Source: Pseudomonadota bacterium (GTDB lineage Bacteria > Pseudomonadota > Gammaproteobacteria > Burkholderiales > Thiobacillaceae). From it: a stretch of DNA of 24,230 nucleotides. Shown in pieces: positions 7,194 through 15,219 of the stretch. A model generated the notes under the pieces. The model ran no database searches, was not told the DNA's origin, and saw only the letters and a list, made by a program, of their open reading frames with translations. The stretch covers positions 1-24,230 of the forward strand of contig JAKBJA010000155.1 of the NCBI GenBank assembly GCA_021836225.1, read 5' to 3'. Positions within the stretch are counted from its first letter, which is position 1, and each line of letters starts with the position of its first letter. The translations under genes and the position numbers were made by a program.

Positions 7194-8498
7194 GTGGTTA
7201 CCCTCACCCGCCTCGATAGCGCGCAGCCTGATTTTCAGGCCCGCCTCGCCCGTTTGTTGCAATTCGACGACGCTGCCGATGCGGCGATAGAACAGACGGT
7301 GGCCACGATCCTGCACGACGTGAAAACGCGTGGTGACGCCGCAGTGCTCGAATACACCGAGCGATTCGACCGCCTGCCGGCAGCCTCGCTGGCCAGTCTG
7401 GAACTCAATGTGGCCCAGCTTCAGGCCGCGCTCGATCATTTGCCGGCCGACACCCGCCAAGCGCTGGAAGCCGCGGCCGAACGCGTGCGCCGTTACCACG
7501 CGAAGCAGATCCAGGAATCCTGGACCTATACCGAGGACGACGGCACGGTGCTGGGTCAGAAGATCACCCCGCTCGACCGCGTCGGGCTGTACGTGCCGGG
7601 TGGCAAGGCCGCCTATCCCTCGTCGGTGCTGATGAACGCGATCCCGGCCAAGGTGGCGGGCGTCGGCGAGCTCATCATGGTGGTGCCGACCCCGGGCGGC
7701 GAGCACAACCAGCTGGTGCTGGCCGCCGCTGCGATCGCCGGCGTCGACCGCGTGTTCACCATCGGTGGCGCGCAGGCCGTGGCGGCGCTCGCCTACGGCA
7801 CCGAGACCGTGCCGCAGGTCGACAAGATCGTCGGCCCTGGCAACGCTTACGTGGCGGCAGCCAAGCGCCGCGTGTTCGGCACCGTGGGGATCGACATGAT
7901 CGCCGGTCCGTCCGAGATCCTGGTGATCGCCGACGGCAACACGCCGCCGGAATGGGTGGCGATGGACCTGTTTTCCCAGGCCGAGCACGACGAAATGGCG
8001 CAGTCCATCCTGCTGTCGCCCGACGCAGACTATCTCGATGCGGTGGCGGCCGCAGTTGACAATCTGATTGAAGAAATGCCGCGCAGCGAGGTGATCCGCA
8101 CGTCGCTCACCAACCGCGGTGCGCTGATCAAGACGCGTGACCTCGACGACGCGGCGGCGATTTCCAACACCATCGCGCCGGAACACCTGGAACTCTCGGT
8201 GGCCGATCCTGATGCGCTGCTGCCCAAGTTGCGCCACGCCGGCGCCATTTTCATGGGCAAGAACACCTGCGAGGCGCTGGGCGATTACTGCGCCGGGCCG
8301 AACCACGTGCTGCCCACGTCGCGCACTGCGCGTTTCTCGTCGCCGCTGGGCGTATACGACTTCCAGAAGCGCAGCAGCCTGATCCACGTGTCGCAGGCCG
8401 GCGCACAGACGCTGGGGAGAATTGCCGCGACGCTCGCCTACGGCGAAGGCCTGCAGGCGCACGCGCGTTCCGCCGAATATCGCCTGGTCCATAAATGA
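7194..8498 (+). CDS. hisD: Histidinol dehydrogenase
   Basis: HisD oxidises L-histidinol to L-histidine in two NAD-dependent steps, the last steps of the pathway. The 434 residues are the usual length. The catalytic and zinc residues are all present: Gln262 and His265 (SQAEHDE), Glu330-His331 (APEHLE), Asp364 ([13 protein letters not shown]) and His423 ([11 protein letters not shown]). The start is GTG at 7194, preceded by an AGGA ribosome binding site at close spacing. It is the first gene of the his-tat cluster. In many relatives hisG lies just upstream, but here that position is taken by the divergent Fur-family gene. Confidence 0.97.
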   Translation: MVTLTRLDSAQPDFQARLARLLQFDDAADAAIEQTVATILHDVKTRGDAAVLEYTERFDRLPAASLASLELNVAQLQAALDHLPADTRQALEAAAERVRRYHAKQIQESWTYTEDDGTVLGQKITPLDRVGLYVPGGKAAYPSSVLMNAIPAKVAGVGELIMVVPTPGGEHNQLVLAAAAIAGVDRVFTIGGAQAVAALAYGTETVPQVDKIVGPGNAYVAAAKRRVFGTVGIDMIAGPSEILVIADGNTPPEWVAMDLFSQAEHDEMAQSILLSPDADYLDAVAAAVDNLIEEMPRSEVIRTSLTNRGALIKTRDLDDAAAISNTIAPEHLELSVADPDALLPKLRHAGAIFMGKNTCEALGDYCAGPNHVLPTSRTARFSSPLGVYDFQKRSSLIHVSQAGAQTLGRIAATLAYGEGLQAHARSAEYRLVHK

Positions 8499-8511
8499 GC
8501 TGACTATTCCC

Positions 8512-9576
8512 ATGAGTCGCTATTGGAGCGCCGTGGTGCACGGCCTGACGCCCTATGTGCCGGGCGAGCAACCGAAGCTGGCCAACCTGGTCAAGCTCAA
8601 CACCAACGAGAATCCCTACGGGCCCAGCCCGCGGGTGCTCGACGCCGTGCGCGCCGAGGCCGCCGACACGCTGCGCCTGTATCCCGACCCCAATTCGGAT
8701 CGCCTGCGCGCAGGCATCGCCGCCTATCACGGCCTAACGGCCGATCAGGTGTTCGTCGGCAATGGCTCGGACGAGGTGCTGGCGCACGCCTTCATGGCGC
8801 TGTTGAAGCACGACCAACCCATCCTGTTCCCCGACATCAGCTACAGTTTCTACCCGGTGTATTGCGGCCTGTATGAAATTGCCCACCGCACGATTCCGCT
8901 GACGGATTCCTTCGAGATCCGGGTCGACGATTACTTGACCCCCAACGGCGGGGTGATCTTCCCCAACCCCAATGCGCCCACCGGGCGGCTGCTGGCGCTG
9001 GCGGAGATCGAGCGCCTGCTGGCCGGCAATCCGGACTCGGTGGTGGTAATCGACGAAGCCTACATCGACTTCGGCGGCGAATCGGCCGTAGGGCTGGTCG
9101 CGCGCTACCCGCAGCTGCTGGTCACCCGAACCCTGTCGAAGTCGCACGCGCTGGCCGGCCTGCGCGTCGGCTATGCGATCGGCCAGGCGCATCTGATCGA
9201 GGCGCTCAACCGGGTGAAGGACAGCTTCAATTCCTATCCGCTCGACCGCTTTGCCCAGGCCGGCGCGCTGGCGTCGATGGAAGACTGTGTCTATTTCGAG
9301 TCCATCTGCGAGAAGGTGGTGGCGACCCGCACCCGGCTGGTGGCTGAAATGGAACAAATCGGCTTCGAAGTCTTGCCGTCCGCTGCCAACTTTATTTTCG
9401 CCCGCCACCCGGCGCACGATGGCGCCGAACTGGCCGCGCGCCTGCGCGAACGCAGCATCATCGTGCGGCATTTCAAAAATCCGGCACGCATCGCGCCGTT
9501 CCTGCGCATCACCATCGGCACCGATATGCAATGCGATGCGCTCCTCGCCGCGTTGAAAGCCATTGCGGCCTGCTAG
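8512..9576 (+). CDS. hisC: Histidinol-phosphate aminotransferase
   Basis: This is a PLP-dependent fold-type I aminotransferase that converts imidazole-acetol phosphate and glutamate to histidinol phosphate. The 354 residues include [12 protein letters not shown] (29-40), NPNAPTG (152-158), DEAYIDF (181-187) and the PLP lysine Lys210 in [16 protein letters not shown]. The frame is open further upstream into hisD, but the ATG at 8512, 13 bp after the hisD stop, gives the conserved N-terminus. The TAG stop forms part of a possible -10 sequence for an internal promoter ahead of hisB. Confidence 0.96.
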   Translation: MSRYWSAVVHGLTPYVPGEQPKLANLVKLNTNENPYGPSPRVLDAVRAEAADTLRLYPDPNSDRLRAGIAAYHGLTADQVFVGNGSDEVLAHAFMALLKHDQPILFPDISYSFYPVYCGLYEIAHRTIPLTDSFEIRVDDYLTPNGGVIFPNPNAPTGRLLALAEIERLLAGNPDSVVVIDEAYIDFGGESAVGLVARYPQLLVTRTLSKSHALAGLRVGYAIGQAHLIEALNRVKDSFNSYPLDRFAQAGALASMEDCVYFESICEKVVATRTRLVAEMEQIGFEVLPSAANFIFARHPAHDGAELAARLRERSIIVRHFKNPARIAPFLRITIGTDMQCDALLAALKAIAAC

Positions 9577-9579
9577 AAT
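9553..9579 (+). promoter_or_regulatory. Possible internal promoter ahead of hisB
   Basis: TTGAAA (9553-9558) and an extended -10, TGCTAGAAT (9571-9579), are 15 bp apart, at the hisC stop codon. The extended TG compensates for the short spacer. It lies about 28 bases before hisB, which has no clear Shine-Dalgarno of its own. The case rests on sequence match only. Confidence 0.3.
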
Positions 9580-9606
9580 CCTCTTACAGCCTTATTTCCC
9601 GACGCC

Positions 9607-10194
9607 ATGCGCACCGCCCAAGTCACCCGCAACACCCTCGAGACCCAGATCACGGTCAATCTCAACCTTGATGGCACCGGCATTTCCAAGCTTGCCACCG
9701 GCGTGCCCTTCCTCGACCACATGCTCGACCAGATTGCGCGTCACGGCCTGATTGACCTCGATATCCAGGCGAAGGGCGACCTGCACATCGATGCGCACCA
9801 CACGGTGGAAGACACCGGGATCACCTTCGGACAGGCCTTCGCGCAGGCGCTTGGCGACAAGAAGGGCATCCGCCGCTACGGCCACGCCTACGTGCCGCTC
9901 GACGAGGCCTTGTCGCGCGTGGTGATCGACCTGTCCGGGCGTCCCGGCTTGGAATACCATGTCGACTATACCCGTGCACGCATCGGCGAATTTGACGTCG
10001 ACCTGTTCCTCGAGTTTTTCCGCGGCTTCATCAACCATGCCGGGGTGACGCTGCACATCGACAATCTGCGCGGCATCAACGCGCACCATCAGGCCGAGAC
10101 GATATTCAAGGCTTTCGGCCGTGCGCTGCGCATGGCGGTGGAACCGGATGCGCGCATGGGCGACGTGCTGCCCTCGACCAAGGGTGCGCTGTGA
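9607..10194 (+). CDS. hisB: Imidazoleglycerol-phosphate dehydratase (monofunctional)
   Basis: HisB dehydrates imidazole-glycerol phosphate to imidazole-acetol phosphate. At 195 residues it has only the dehydratase domain, and the N-terminal histidinol-phosphatase found in the enteric fusion protein is absent. The two manganese-binding repeats are plain: DAHHTVEDT at 62-70 and NAHHQAET at 158-165, with [13 protein letters not shown] at 35-47. The TGA stop overlaps the GTG start of hisH. Confidence 0.97.
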   Translation: MRTAQVTRNTLETQITVNLNLDGTGISKLATGVPFLDHMLDQIARHGLIDLDIQAKGDLHIDAHHTVEDTGITFGQAFAQALGDKKGIRRYGHAYVPLDEALSRVVIDLSGRPGLEYHVDYTRARIGEFDVDLFLEFFRGFINHAGVTLHIDNLRGINAHHQAETIFKAFGRALRMAVEPDARMGDVLPSTKGAL

Positions 10195-10877
10195 GCGTCG
10201 ACATCGCCGTCATCGACTACGGCATGGGCAATCTGCGTTCGGTGTCCAAGGCCATCGAACACGTCGCGCCGGCTGCCAGCGTGGTTGTGACATCCGATCC
10301 CGCCATCATTGCCGAAGCTGGCCGCGTGGTGTTTCCGGGGCAGGGTGCGGCGCCCGACTGCATGCGTGAAATCGACGCGCGCGGCCTGCGCCAGGTCATC
10401 ATCGACGCTGCCCACAGCAAGCCTTTCCTCGGCATCTGCATGGGCATGCAGGTGCTGTTCGAGCATAGCGAGGAAGGCGACACCGCCTGTCTCGGCATCC
10501 TGCCCGGCACGGTTCAGCTCTTTCCGCACGAGGCGATGGTCGATTCGGACGGCAACAAGCTCAAGGTGCCGCACATGGGCTGGAACAACGTCCACCAGGC
10601 GATGCCGCACCCGCTGTGGGTGGGCATCGAGGAAGGCGCGCGTTTCTACTTCGTTCACAGCTATTTCGTGCAGCCGACCTCGCCCGACGTGATCGCGGGG
10701 TTCTCGCATTACCCCTTCCCGTTCACCTGCGCGGTGGCAACGGGGAACATTTTTGCAGTCCAGTTTCATCCGGAAAAGAGCCAGAACGATGGTTTGACGC
10801 TGCTGGGCAATTTTGTAACGTGGAATCCCGGTGCGAGCGAATCCGCCTGTGATATGTCCGGCGCAGCCTGCGCCTAA
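10191..10877 (+). CDS. hisH: Imidazole glycerol phosphate synthase, glutaminase subunit
   Basis: HisH hydrolyses glutamine and feeds ammonia to HisF. It is a class I glutamine amidotransferase with the triad Cys83 (GICMGMQ), His193 and Glu195 (VQFHPEKS). GTG at 10191 is the start, in a GTGA overlap with the hisB stop, and an AAGGG lies upstream inside hisB. The 228 residues include a C-terminal tail of about 18 residues rich in Ser, Ala and Cys after the usual LLGNFVTW end, slightly longer than normal. Confidence 0.96.
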   Translation: MSVDIAVIDYGMGNLRSVSKAIEHVAPAASVVVTSDPAIIAEAGRVVFPGQGAAPDCMREIDARGLRQVIIDAAHSKPFLGICMGMQVLFEHSEEGDTACLGILPGTVQLFPHEAMVDSDGNKLKVPHMGWNNVHQAMPHPLWVGIEEGARFYFVHSYFVQPTSPDVIAGFSHYPFPFTCAVATGNIFAVQFHPEKSQNDGLTLLGNFVTWNPGASESACDMSGAACA

Positions 10878-10908
10878 TTTTTACTCTGTACCACCCTGCT
10901 GACTAGCC

Positions 10909-11664
10909 ATGTTAATTATTCCCGCGATCGACCTTAAAGACGGCCACTGCGTGCGCCTGGAACAAGGCGAAATGGACAAGGCCACCGTGTTTTCCGAGGA
11001 CCCGGCCGCGATGGCCAGGCACTGGAAGGAACTGGGCGCACGCCGCCTGCATCTGGTCGACCTCAACGGCGCCTTTGCCGGCAAGCCGGTCAATGACGAA
11101 GCGATCCGCTCCATCGTCGATGCGGTGGGTGACGAGATGCCGGTGCAGCTCGGTGGTGGCATTCGCGATCTCGCCACCATCGAGCGCTACCTCGACGACG
11201 GCGTGCGCTACGTCATCATCGGTACCGCCGCGGTGAAGAATCCTGGCTTCTTGCACGAAGCCTGCGATGCCTTCCCCGGCCATGTGATGGTCGGACTCGA
11301 CGCCAAGGACGGCAAGATTGCCGTCGAGGGCTGGTCCAAGATCACCGGCCACGACGTCATCGACCTGGCCAAGCGCTTCGAAGGCTACGGGGTCGAGGCC
11401 ATCATCTACACCGACATCGGCCGCGACGGCATGCTGACCGGCGTCAACGTCGATGCCACCCAAAGGCTGGCGCAGGCCTTGTCGATTCCTGTCATCGCCA
11501 GCGGCGGTGTCACCAATCTCGACGACGTGCGCGCACTCTCCGCCGTCGCCAAGGACGGCATCATCGGTGCGATCACCGGCCGTGCCATCTATCAGGGCAC
11601 GCTCGATTTCGCCGAGGCACAGAAGCTTGCCGACGAACTGGCGGGCGGCGTGTTCGGAGTCTGA
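10909..11664 (+). CDS. hisA: ProFAR isomerase (HisA)
   Basis: This (beta/alpha)8-barrel enzyme of 251 residues carries out the Amadori rearrangement of ProFAR to PRFAR. The N-terminal catalytic Asp8 (IPAIDLKDG), the LGGGIRDL phosphate loop (81-88), Asp131 (GLDAKDG) and TDIGRDGML (168-176) are present, as is the second phosphate site ASGGV. It starts 31 bases after hisH, the largest gap in the his part of the operon apart from hisC-hisB. No strong Shine-Dalgarno is seen. Confidence 0.96.
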   Translation: MLIIPAIDLKDGHCVRLEQGEMDKATVFSEDPAAMARHWKELGARRLHLVDLNGAFAGKPVNDEAIRSIVDAVGDEMPVQLGGGIRDLATIERYLDDGVRYVIIGTAAVKNPGFLHEACDAFPGHVMVGLDAKDGKIAVEGWSKITGHDVIDLAKRFEGYGVEAIIYTDIGRDGMLTGVNVDATQRLAQALSIPVIASGGVTNLDDVRALSAVAKDGIIGAITGRAIYQGTLDFAEAQKLADELAGGVFGV

Positions 11665-11679
11665 TTTGACTGGATAACC

Positions 11680-12435
11680 ATGTTGGCAAAGCGCATCATT
11701 CCCTGTCTCGACGTCACCCATGGCCGCGTGGTCAAGGGCGTCAATTTCGTCGAACTGAAGGACGCCGGCGATCCGGTGGAAATCGCACGCCGTTACAACG
11801 AGGCGGGCGCCGATGAGCTGACCTTTCTCGACATCACCGCGTCCTCTGACGACCGCGACTTGATCCTGCACATCATCGAAGCGGTGGCGGCCGAAGTATT
11901 CATCCCGCTCACGGTGGGGGGCGGCGTGCGCGAAGTGGGCGACGTGCAGCGCCTGCTCAACGCCGGCGCTGACAAGGTCAGCATCAACACGTCGGCGGTG
12001 ATGAACCCGCAGCTGGTGAAGGATGCCTCCGACCGCTATGGCAGCCAGTGCATCGTGGTGGCCATCGACGCCAAGCGGGTCGGCGACCGTTGGGAGGTCT
12101 TCACCCACGGCGGCCGCAAGGCGACCGGGCTGGACGCGATCGAGTGGGCGAAGAAAATGGAAAGCCTGGGCGCGGGCGAACTGCTGCTCACCTCGATGGA
12201 CCGCGACGGCACCAAAAGCGGCTTTGATCTGGAGCTGACCCGCGCGATTTCCGACGCAGTCGACATCCCCATCATCGCCAGCGGCGGCGTCGGCAACCTG
12301 CAGCATCTGGTGGATGGCGTGAAGGAAGGCCGCGCCGATGCGGTGCTGGCGGCGAGCATTTTCCATTTCGGCGAATATGGCATCGACGAAGCGAAAAAAT
12401 ACATGAAGCAGCACGGTATCGAGGTGCGCCTGTGA
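11680..12435 (+). CDS. hisF: Imidazole glycerol phosphate synthase, cyclase subunit
   Basis: HisF is a (beta/alpha)8-barrel that uses ammonia from HisH to turn PRFAR into imidazole-glycerol phosphate and AICAR. The 251 residues have the catalytic pair Asp11 ([17 protein letters not shown]) and Asp130 (VVAIDAKR), and the phosphate loops TVGGGVRE and ASGGVGN. It lies 15 bases after hisA, its structural paralogue. The stop overlaps the GTG of hisI. Confidence 0.97.
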   Translation: MLAKRIIPCLDVTHGRVVKGVNFVELKDAGDPVEIARRYNEAGADELTFLDITASSDDRDLILHIIEAVAAEVFIPLTVGGGVREVGDVQRLLNAGADKVSINTSAVMNPQLVKDASDRYGSQCIVVAIDAKRVGDRWEVFTHGGRKATGLDAIEWAKKMESLGAGELLLTSMDRDGTKSGFDLELTRAISDAVDIPIIASGGVGNLQHLVDGVKEGRADAVLAASIFHFGEYGIDEAKKYMKQHGIEVRL

Positions 12436-12818
12436 GCGACTGGCTCGACGTCGTCAAATGGGATGCGCAGGGCCTTGTTCCCGCGATTGCGCAGGATGCT
12501 GTTACGGGCGAAATCCTGATGGTGGCGTGGATGAACCGTGAGGCGCTGGAAGAAACCGTGCGCACCAGGCGCGGTGTGTACTTTTCGCGTTCACGCGGCA
12601 AACTCTGGCGCAAGGGCGAGGAATCCGGCCATGTGCAGAATGTCAGCGAAATCCGCCTCGACTGCGACAACGACGTAGTGTTGATCAGGATAGAACAGGT
12701 GGGTGGCATTGCCTGCCACACCGGTCGACGCTCGTGCTTCTTCCAGAAGCTGGAAGACGGTCACTGGGTGACGACCGCCCCGGTGCTGAAAAATCCCGAC
12801 GAGATCTATCACAAATGA
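12432..12818 (+). CDS. hisI: Phosphoribosyl-AMP cyclohydrolase
   Basis: HisI opens the purine ring of PR-AMP. The 128-residue protein is the stand-alone cyclohydrolase, not fused to HisE. The metal-binding residues are visible as DCDND (77-81) and CHTGRRSC (Cys95, Cys102). GTG at 12432 is the start (GTGA overlap with hisF), with GAGGTG upstream inside hisF as a probable ribosome binding site. It overlaps hisE by 4 bp (ATGA). Confidence 0.96.
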   Translation: MSDWLDVVKWDAQGLVPAIAQDAVTGEILMVAWMNREALEETVRTRRGVYFSRSRGKLWRKGEESGHVQNVSEIRLDCDNDVVLIRIEQVGGIACHTGRRSCFFQKLEDGHWVTTAPVLKNPDEIYHK

Positions 12819-13132
12819 GCGACATCCTCGATCGTATTGCTGAAACGCTGGAAGCGCGCAAGCAGGCATCGCCCGACAGCTCCTACGTGGCCAGGCTCTA
12901 TGCCAAGGGTACCGACGCCATCCTGAAAAAGATCGGCGAGGAAGCGACCGAGACTGTCATGGCGACCAAAGATGACCAGCCCGAAAAGATCATCTACGAA
13001 GTCGCCGATTTGTGGTTTCATACCCTGGTGCTGCTGGCGCACAAGGGGCTGAAGCCGGCCGACGTGCTGAACGAGTTGGCGCGTCGCGAGGGCCTGTCCG
13101 GTTTGGTGGAAAAAGCGAATCGACATGAGTGA
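12815..13132 (+). CDS. hisE: Phosphoribosyl-ATP pyrophosphatase
   Basis: HisE is an all-alpha MazG-like pyrophosphatase that removes diphosphate from PR-ATP, the step before HisI. The 105 residues include [16 protein letters not shown] and [18 protein letters not shown], the E-E-x-x-E and E-x-x-D metal-binding helices. The ATG at 12815 overlaps the hisI stop (ATGA), so the upstream open frame is ignored. It overlaps the HIT gene by 8 bases. Confidence 0.95.
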   Translation: MSDILDRIAETLEARKQASPDSSYVARLYAKGTDAILKKIGEEATETVMATKDDQPEKIIYEVADLWFHTLVLLAHKGLKPADVLNELARREGLSGLVEKANRHE

Positions 13133-13463
13133 CTGCATTTTTTGCAAAATCGTTGCAGGCAACATTCCGTCCAGCAAGGTGTACGAGGACGACGAGGTGC
13201 TGGCGTTTCACGATATCCACCCCTTTGCGCGGGTGCATTTCCTGATTATTCCGAAAAGGCACGTCGCGACGCTGGTCGATTGCACCCCGGAGCATGAGGG
13301 GCTGCTGGGCAGGATGCTGTTGCTGGCGCCGCGCCTGGCGAAGGAGCAGGGGCTCGGGGTTGGGTTCAAGACGCTGATCAACACCGGGCGCGGCGGCGGC
13401 CAGGAAGTGTTCCATATTCACGTTCACGTATTTGGCGGGGGCGATCCCGTCAAGCGCAGTTAA
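13125..13463 (+). CDS. HIT-family (HINT-like) nucleotide hydrolase
   Basis: The 112-residue histidine-triad protein carries HIHVHVFG (97-104) near its end and CIFCKI (4-9) at its start, as in HINT/HinT purine nucleoside phosphoramidases. These hydrolyse AMP-lysine or AMP-NH2 type substrates. It overlaps hisE by 8 bp and is followed 18 bases later by tatA. A HIT gene between hisE and tatA is a familiar arrangement in betaproteobacteria. The functional reason is not known to me. Confidence 0.93.
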   Translation: MSDCIFCKIVAGNIPSSKVYEDDEVLAFHDIHPFARVHFLIIPKRHVATLVDCTPEHEGLLGRMLLLAPRLAKEQGLGVGFKTLINTGRGGGQEVFHIHVHVFGGGDPVKRS

Positions 13464-13481
13464 ACCAAAAGGAGAAACACC

Positions 13482-13697
13482 ATGGGTAGCTTCAGCATCT
13501 GGCATTGGCTGATCGTTCTGGTCGTCGTGCTGCTGATTTTCGGCACCAAGAAGCTTCGCAACATCGGCAGCGACCTGGGCGGCGCGGTCAAGGGCTTCAA
13601 GGAAGGCATGAAGGAGGACGCGCCCAAGATCGGTGAAAAAACCGACGAGGCCGGCCGCACCATCGACGCCGAGGTCAAGGACAAACAGCAAAGTTAA
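13482..13697 (+). CDS. tatA: Sec-independent translocase subunit TatA
   Basis: TatA forms the size-adapting pore of the twin-arginine translocon. The 71 residues begin with [16 protein letters not shown] (a single short membrane helix with His8 in the usual polar position). The FGTKKL hinge and an amphipathic helix ([17 protein letters not shown]) follow, and then a charged tail. It has the strongest ribosome binding site in this operon (AAAAGGAG at 13467-13474, 7 bases before ATG), fitting the need for far more TatA than TatB or TatC. Confidence 0.96.
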   Translation: MGSFSIWHWLIVLVVVLLIFGTKKLRNIGSDLGGAVKGFKEGMKEDAPKIGEKTDEAGRTIDAEVKDKQQS

Positions 13698-13715
13698 GCG
13701 TCAAGTAACAGGATG

Positions 13716-13764
13716 CAGGTTGCAAGGGGTCTCCTTGCGGCTTGCCACCTGGATCTTGCACCTG
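13716..13764 (+). promoter_or_regulatory. Hairpin(s) between tatA and tatB
   Basis: CAGGTTGCAAG (13716-13726) can pair with CTTGCCACCTG (13741-13751) at 10 of 11 positions, or with CTTGCACCTG (13755-13764) with one bulge. An inner hairpin GCAAGG/CCTTGC (13722-13727 and 13733-13738) competes for the same left arm. There is no T-run, so it is not a standard terminator. The structure ends 4 bases before the tatB start. Confidence 0.5.
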
Positions 13765-13768
13765 AACC

Positions 13769-14251
13769 ATGTTCGATATCGGTTTCACTGAACTTCTTGT
13801 CATCGGCGTGGTTGCGCTGATCGTCATCGGTCCTGAGCGTCTGCCCAAGGTTGCGCGCACGGCCGGTCATCTGTATGGCCGCATGCAGCGCTATGTATCG
13901 TCCGTGAAATCGGATATCAGCCATGAAATTCAGCTGGATGAAATGCGCCGAGTCGGACAGAGCTTCAAGGAGTCGGTCGAGTCGGTTGCAACCGATGTGC
14001 AGCAGCAGGCGACTGTAGTCGACGACTATTTGCGCAACGAGGCGAGCAACGTCAACAAGGTGGTGGAGGCGATGGCGGTAACCGAGGGCGAGCGCCCGGT
14101 CATCCAGTCCGCGATGAAACAGATCGAGGCGGAAGCCACGCCGCAGCAGAGCCTGCCGCTCGATGAGCCCGACCAGAACGCCGTGACCCGCACGCCGTCT
14201 GCCGTGGTGGAAAAGGCACGTGGCGCAGCCGCCGGAAATACCCATGAGTGA
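13769..14251 (+). CDS. tatB: Sec-independent translocase subunit TatB
   Basis: TatB, with TatC, recognises twin-arginine signal peptides. The 160-residue protein starts FDIGFTELLVIGVVALIVIGPERLP, with Glu8 and the GPERLP hinge that distinguish TatB from TatA. A long charged helical region follows (about 25-115), then a variable C-terminus rich in Pro, Gln and Glu. There is no good Shine-Dalgarno: the bases before ATG are part of the tatA-tatB hairpin region. It overlaps tatC by 8 bp. Confidence 0.95.
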   Translation: MFDIGFTELLVIGVVALIVIGPERLPKVARTAGHLYGRMQRYVSSVKSDISHEIQLDEMRRVGQSFKESVESVATDVQQQATVVDDYLRNEASNVNKVVEAMAVTEGERPVIQSAMKQIEAEATPQQSLPLDEPDQNAVTRTPSAVVEKARGAAAGNTHE

Positions 14252-15068
14252 CACCGAAGACACCTTTATCTCGCATCTCATTGAAATGCGTGATCGTCTA
14301 CTGCGTGCGGTGATCGCGGTGGTGATTATTTTTATTGCCCTGTTTCCGTGGGCACAGGATCTTTACGCCTTGCTGGCCAAGCCCCTGTTAGCGGCCTTGC
14401 CCCAGGGCGGGCAGATGATCGCCACCGAGGTCACGACCCCATTTTTCGTGCCGATCAAGGTCACCCTGATGACCGCCTTCCTGCTGGCCATGCCGTGGGT
14501 GTTCTATCAGGCCTGGGCGTTTGTCGCGCCGGGTCTTTACCAGCACGAAAAGCGCCTCGGCGTGCCGCTGGTGATCGCCAGCGTGATTCTGTTCCTGCTG
14601 GGAATGGCGTTCGCCTATTTCCTGGTGTTTCCGGTGGTATTCGGCTTCATCGTCGGCGTGGCACCCGAAGGCGTGGCGGTGATGACCGACATCGGCAAAT
14701 ACCTCGATTTCGTGATGACCCTGTTCATGGCTTTCGGCATCACCTTCGAGGTCCCGGTCGCCGTGGTGCTGCTGGTCAAGATGGGCATGGTGTCGATCGC
14801 CAAGCTGCGCGAGATCCGGCCCTACGTCATCGTCGGCGCATTCGTCATCGGCGCGATATTTACCCCGCCTGACATCATCTCGCAGTTCATGCTCGCCATC
14901 CCGCTGTGGATCCTGTACGAACTGGGCATCATCGTTGCCGCACTGATCACCAAGCCCAAGCCGGAATCCGACACGGATTACACGCCCATGTCCGAGTCCG
15001 AGATGGATGCAGAATTCGACCGTATCGAATCCGGCCAGATCGAGCCCGACCGGCGTGACCCTCAATAA
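14244..15068 (+). CDS. tatC: Sec-independent translocase subunit TatC
   Basis: TatC is the six-helix receptor core of the Tat translocon. The 274 residues include the N-terminal signature HLIEMRDRLLRAV (11-23) and WAFVAPGLYQHEKR (91-104), whose Phe93 and Glu102 correspond to the well-known signal-peptide-contact residues. Hydrophobic segments follow to about 240. The C-terminal 35 residues are acidic and probably cytoplasmic. The ATG at 14244 lies inside tatB (8-bp overlap), and the further upstream open frame is unlikely to be used. The stop is directly before the first NtrC-type box of amt. Confidence 0.96.
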   Translation: MSDTEDTFISHLIEMRDRLLRAVIAVVIIFIALFPWAQDLYALLAKPLLAALPQGGQMIATEVTTPFFVPIKVTLMTAFLLAMPWVFYQAWAFVAPGLYQHEKRLGVPLVIASVILFLLGMAFAYFLVFPVVFGFIVGVAPEGVAVMTDIGKYLDFVMTLFMAFGITFEVPVAVVLLVKMGMVSIAKLREIRPYVIVGAFVIGAIFTPPDIISQFMLAIPLWILYELGIIVAALITKPKPESDTDYTPMSESEMDAEFDRIESGQIEPDRRDPQ

Positions 15069-15085
15069 CGCACCTTGATGGTGCA
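15069..15085 (+). promoter_or_regulatory. NtrC-type binding site 1 upstream of amt
   Basis: CGCACCTTGATGGTGCA fits the NtrC consensus TGCAC(C/T)-N5-GGTGCA at all but the first base. It starts at the base after the tatC stop codon. The centre is at 15077, about 117 bp before the expected amt transcription start. Confidence 0.75.
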
Positions 15086-15098
15086 CGCTGTGACGTTA

Positions 15099-15115
15099 TG
15101 CACTTGTATGGTGCT
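15099..15115 (+). promoter_or_regulatory. NtrC-type binding site 2 upstream of amt
   Basis: TGCACTTGTATGGTGCT fits TGCAC(C/T)-N5-GGTGCA at all but the last base. Its centre (15107) is 30 bp from that of site 1, about three helical turns, so both dimers would lie on the same DNA face, as in known NtrC enhancers. Confidence 0.75.
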
Positions 15116-15137
15116 GTCAGTGTCCTGCAAAAAACAA

Positions 15138-15157
15138 ATATGTTTTGTAAAACATAT
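15138..15157. repeat. Perfect 20-bp AT-rich palindrome in the amt promoter region
   Basis: ATATGTTTT (15138-15146), GT, AAAACATAT (15149-15157). The 9-bp arms are perfect with a 2-base centre. It sits between the NtrC boxes and the sigma-54 promoter, the place where a DNA-bending protein or an extra regulator would act. It could also be a weak AT-rich terminator hairpin for the tat operon, but it lacks GC content and a T-run. Confidence 0.6.
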
Positions 15158-15167
15158 GCTTAAGTAG

Positions 15168-15184
15168 TTGGAAAGCTTCTTGCT
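15168..15184 (+). promoter_or_regulatory. Sigma-54 (RpoN) promoter of amt
   Basis: TTGGAAAGCTTCTTGCT has the invariant GG (15170-15171) and GC (15182-15183) exactly ten bases apart, with TTGG at -24 and TTGC at -12. It deviates from the consensus TTGGCACG-N4-TTGC only in the less critical bases after GG. Transcription would begin near 15194, leaving a leader of about 25 bases with CAGGAG (15206-15211) before the amt ATG. Confidence 0.72.
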
Positions 15185-15219
15185 TATTTAAAGCCGGCGT
15201 TCAATCAGGAGTCGGCGGT

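Noticed and set aside
7062..8513. 483-codon open frame antisense to hisD
   Set aside because: It is a codon-bias shadow. The composition is low in hydrophobic runs and rich in Arg, His and Gly, while hisD has all catalytic residues.
10912..12414. 500-codon open frame antisense to hisA and hisF
   Set aside because: It spans two well-defined genes and their spacer on the other strand, with repetitive His/Asp/Gly composition. It is a shadow of the two paralogous barrels.
15138..15157. Palindrome as intrinsic terminator of the tat operon
   Set aside because: The stem is AT-only except for one G-C pair and no T-run follows. An operator or bend site is the better reading.
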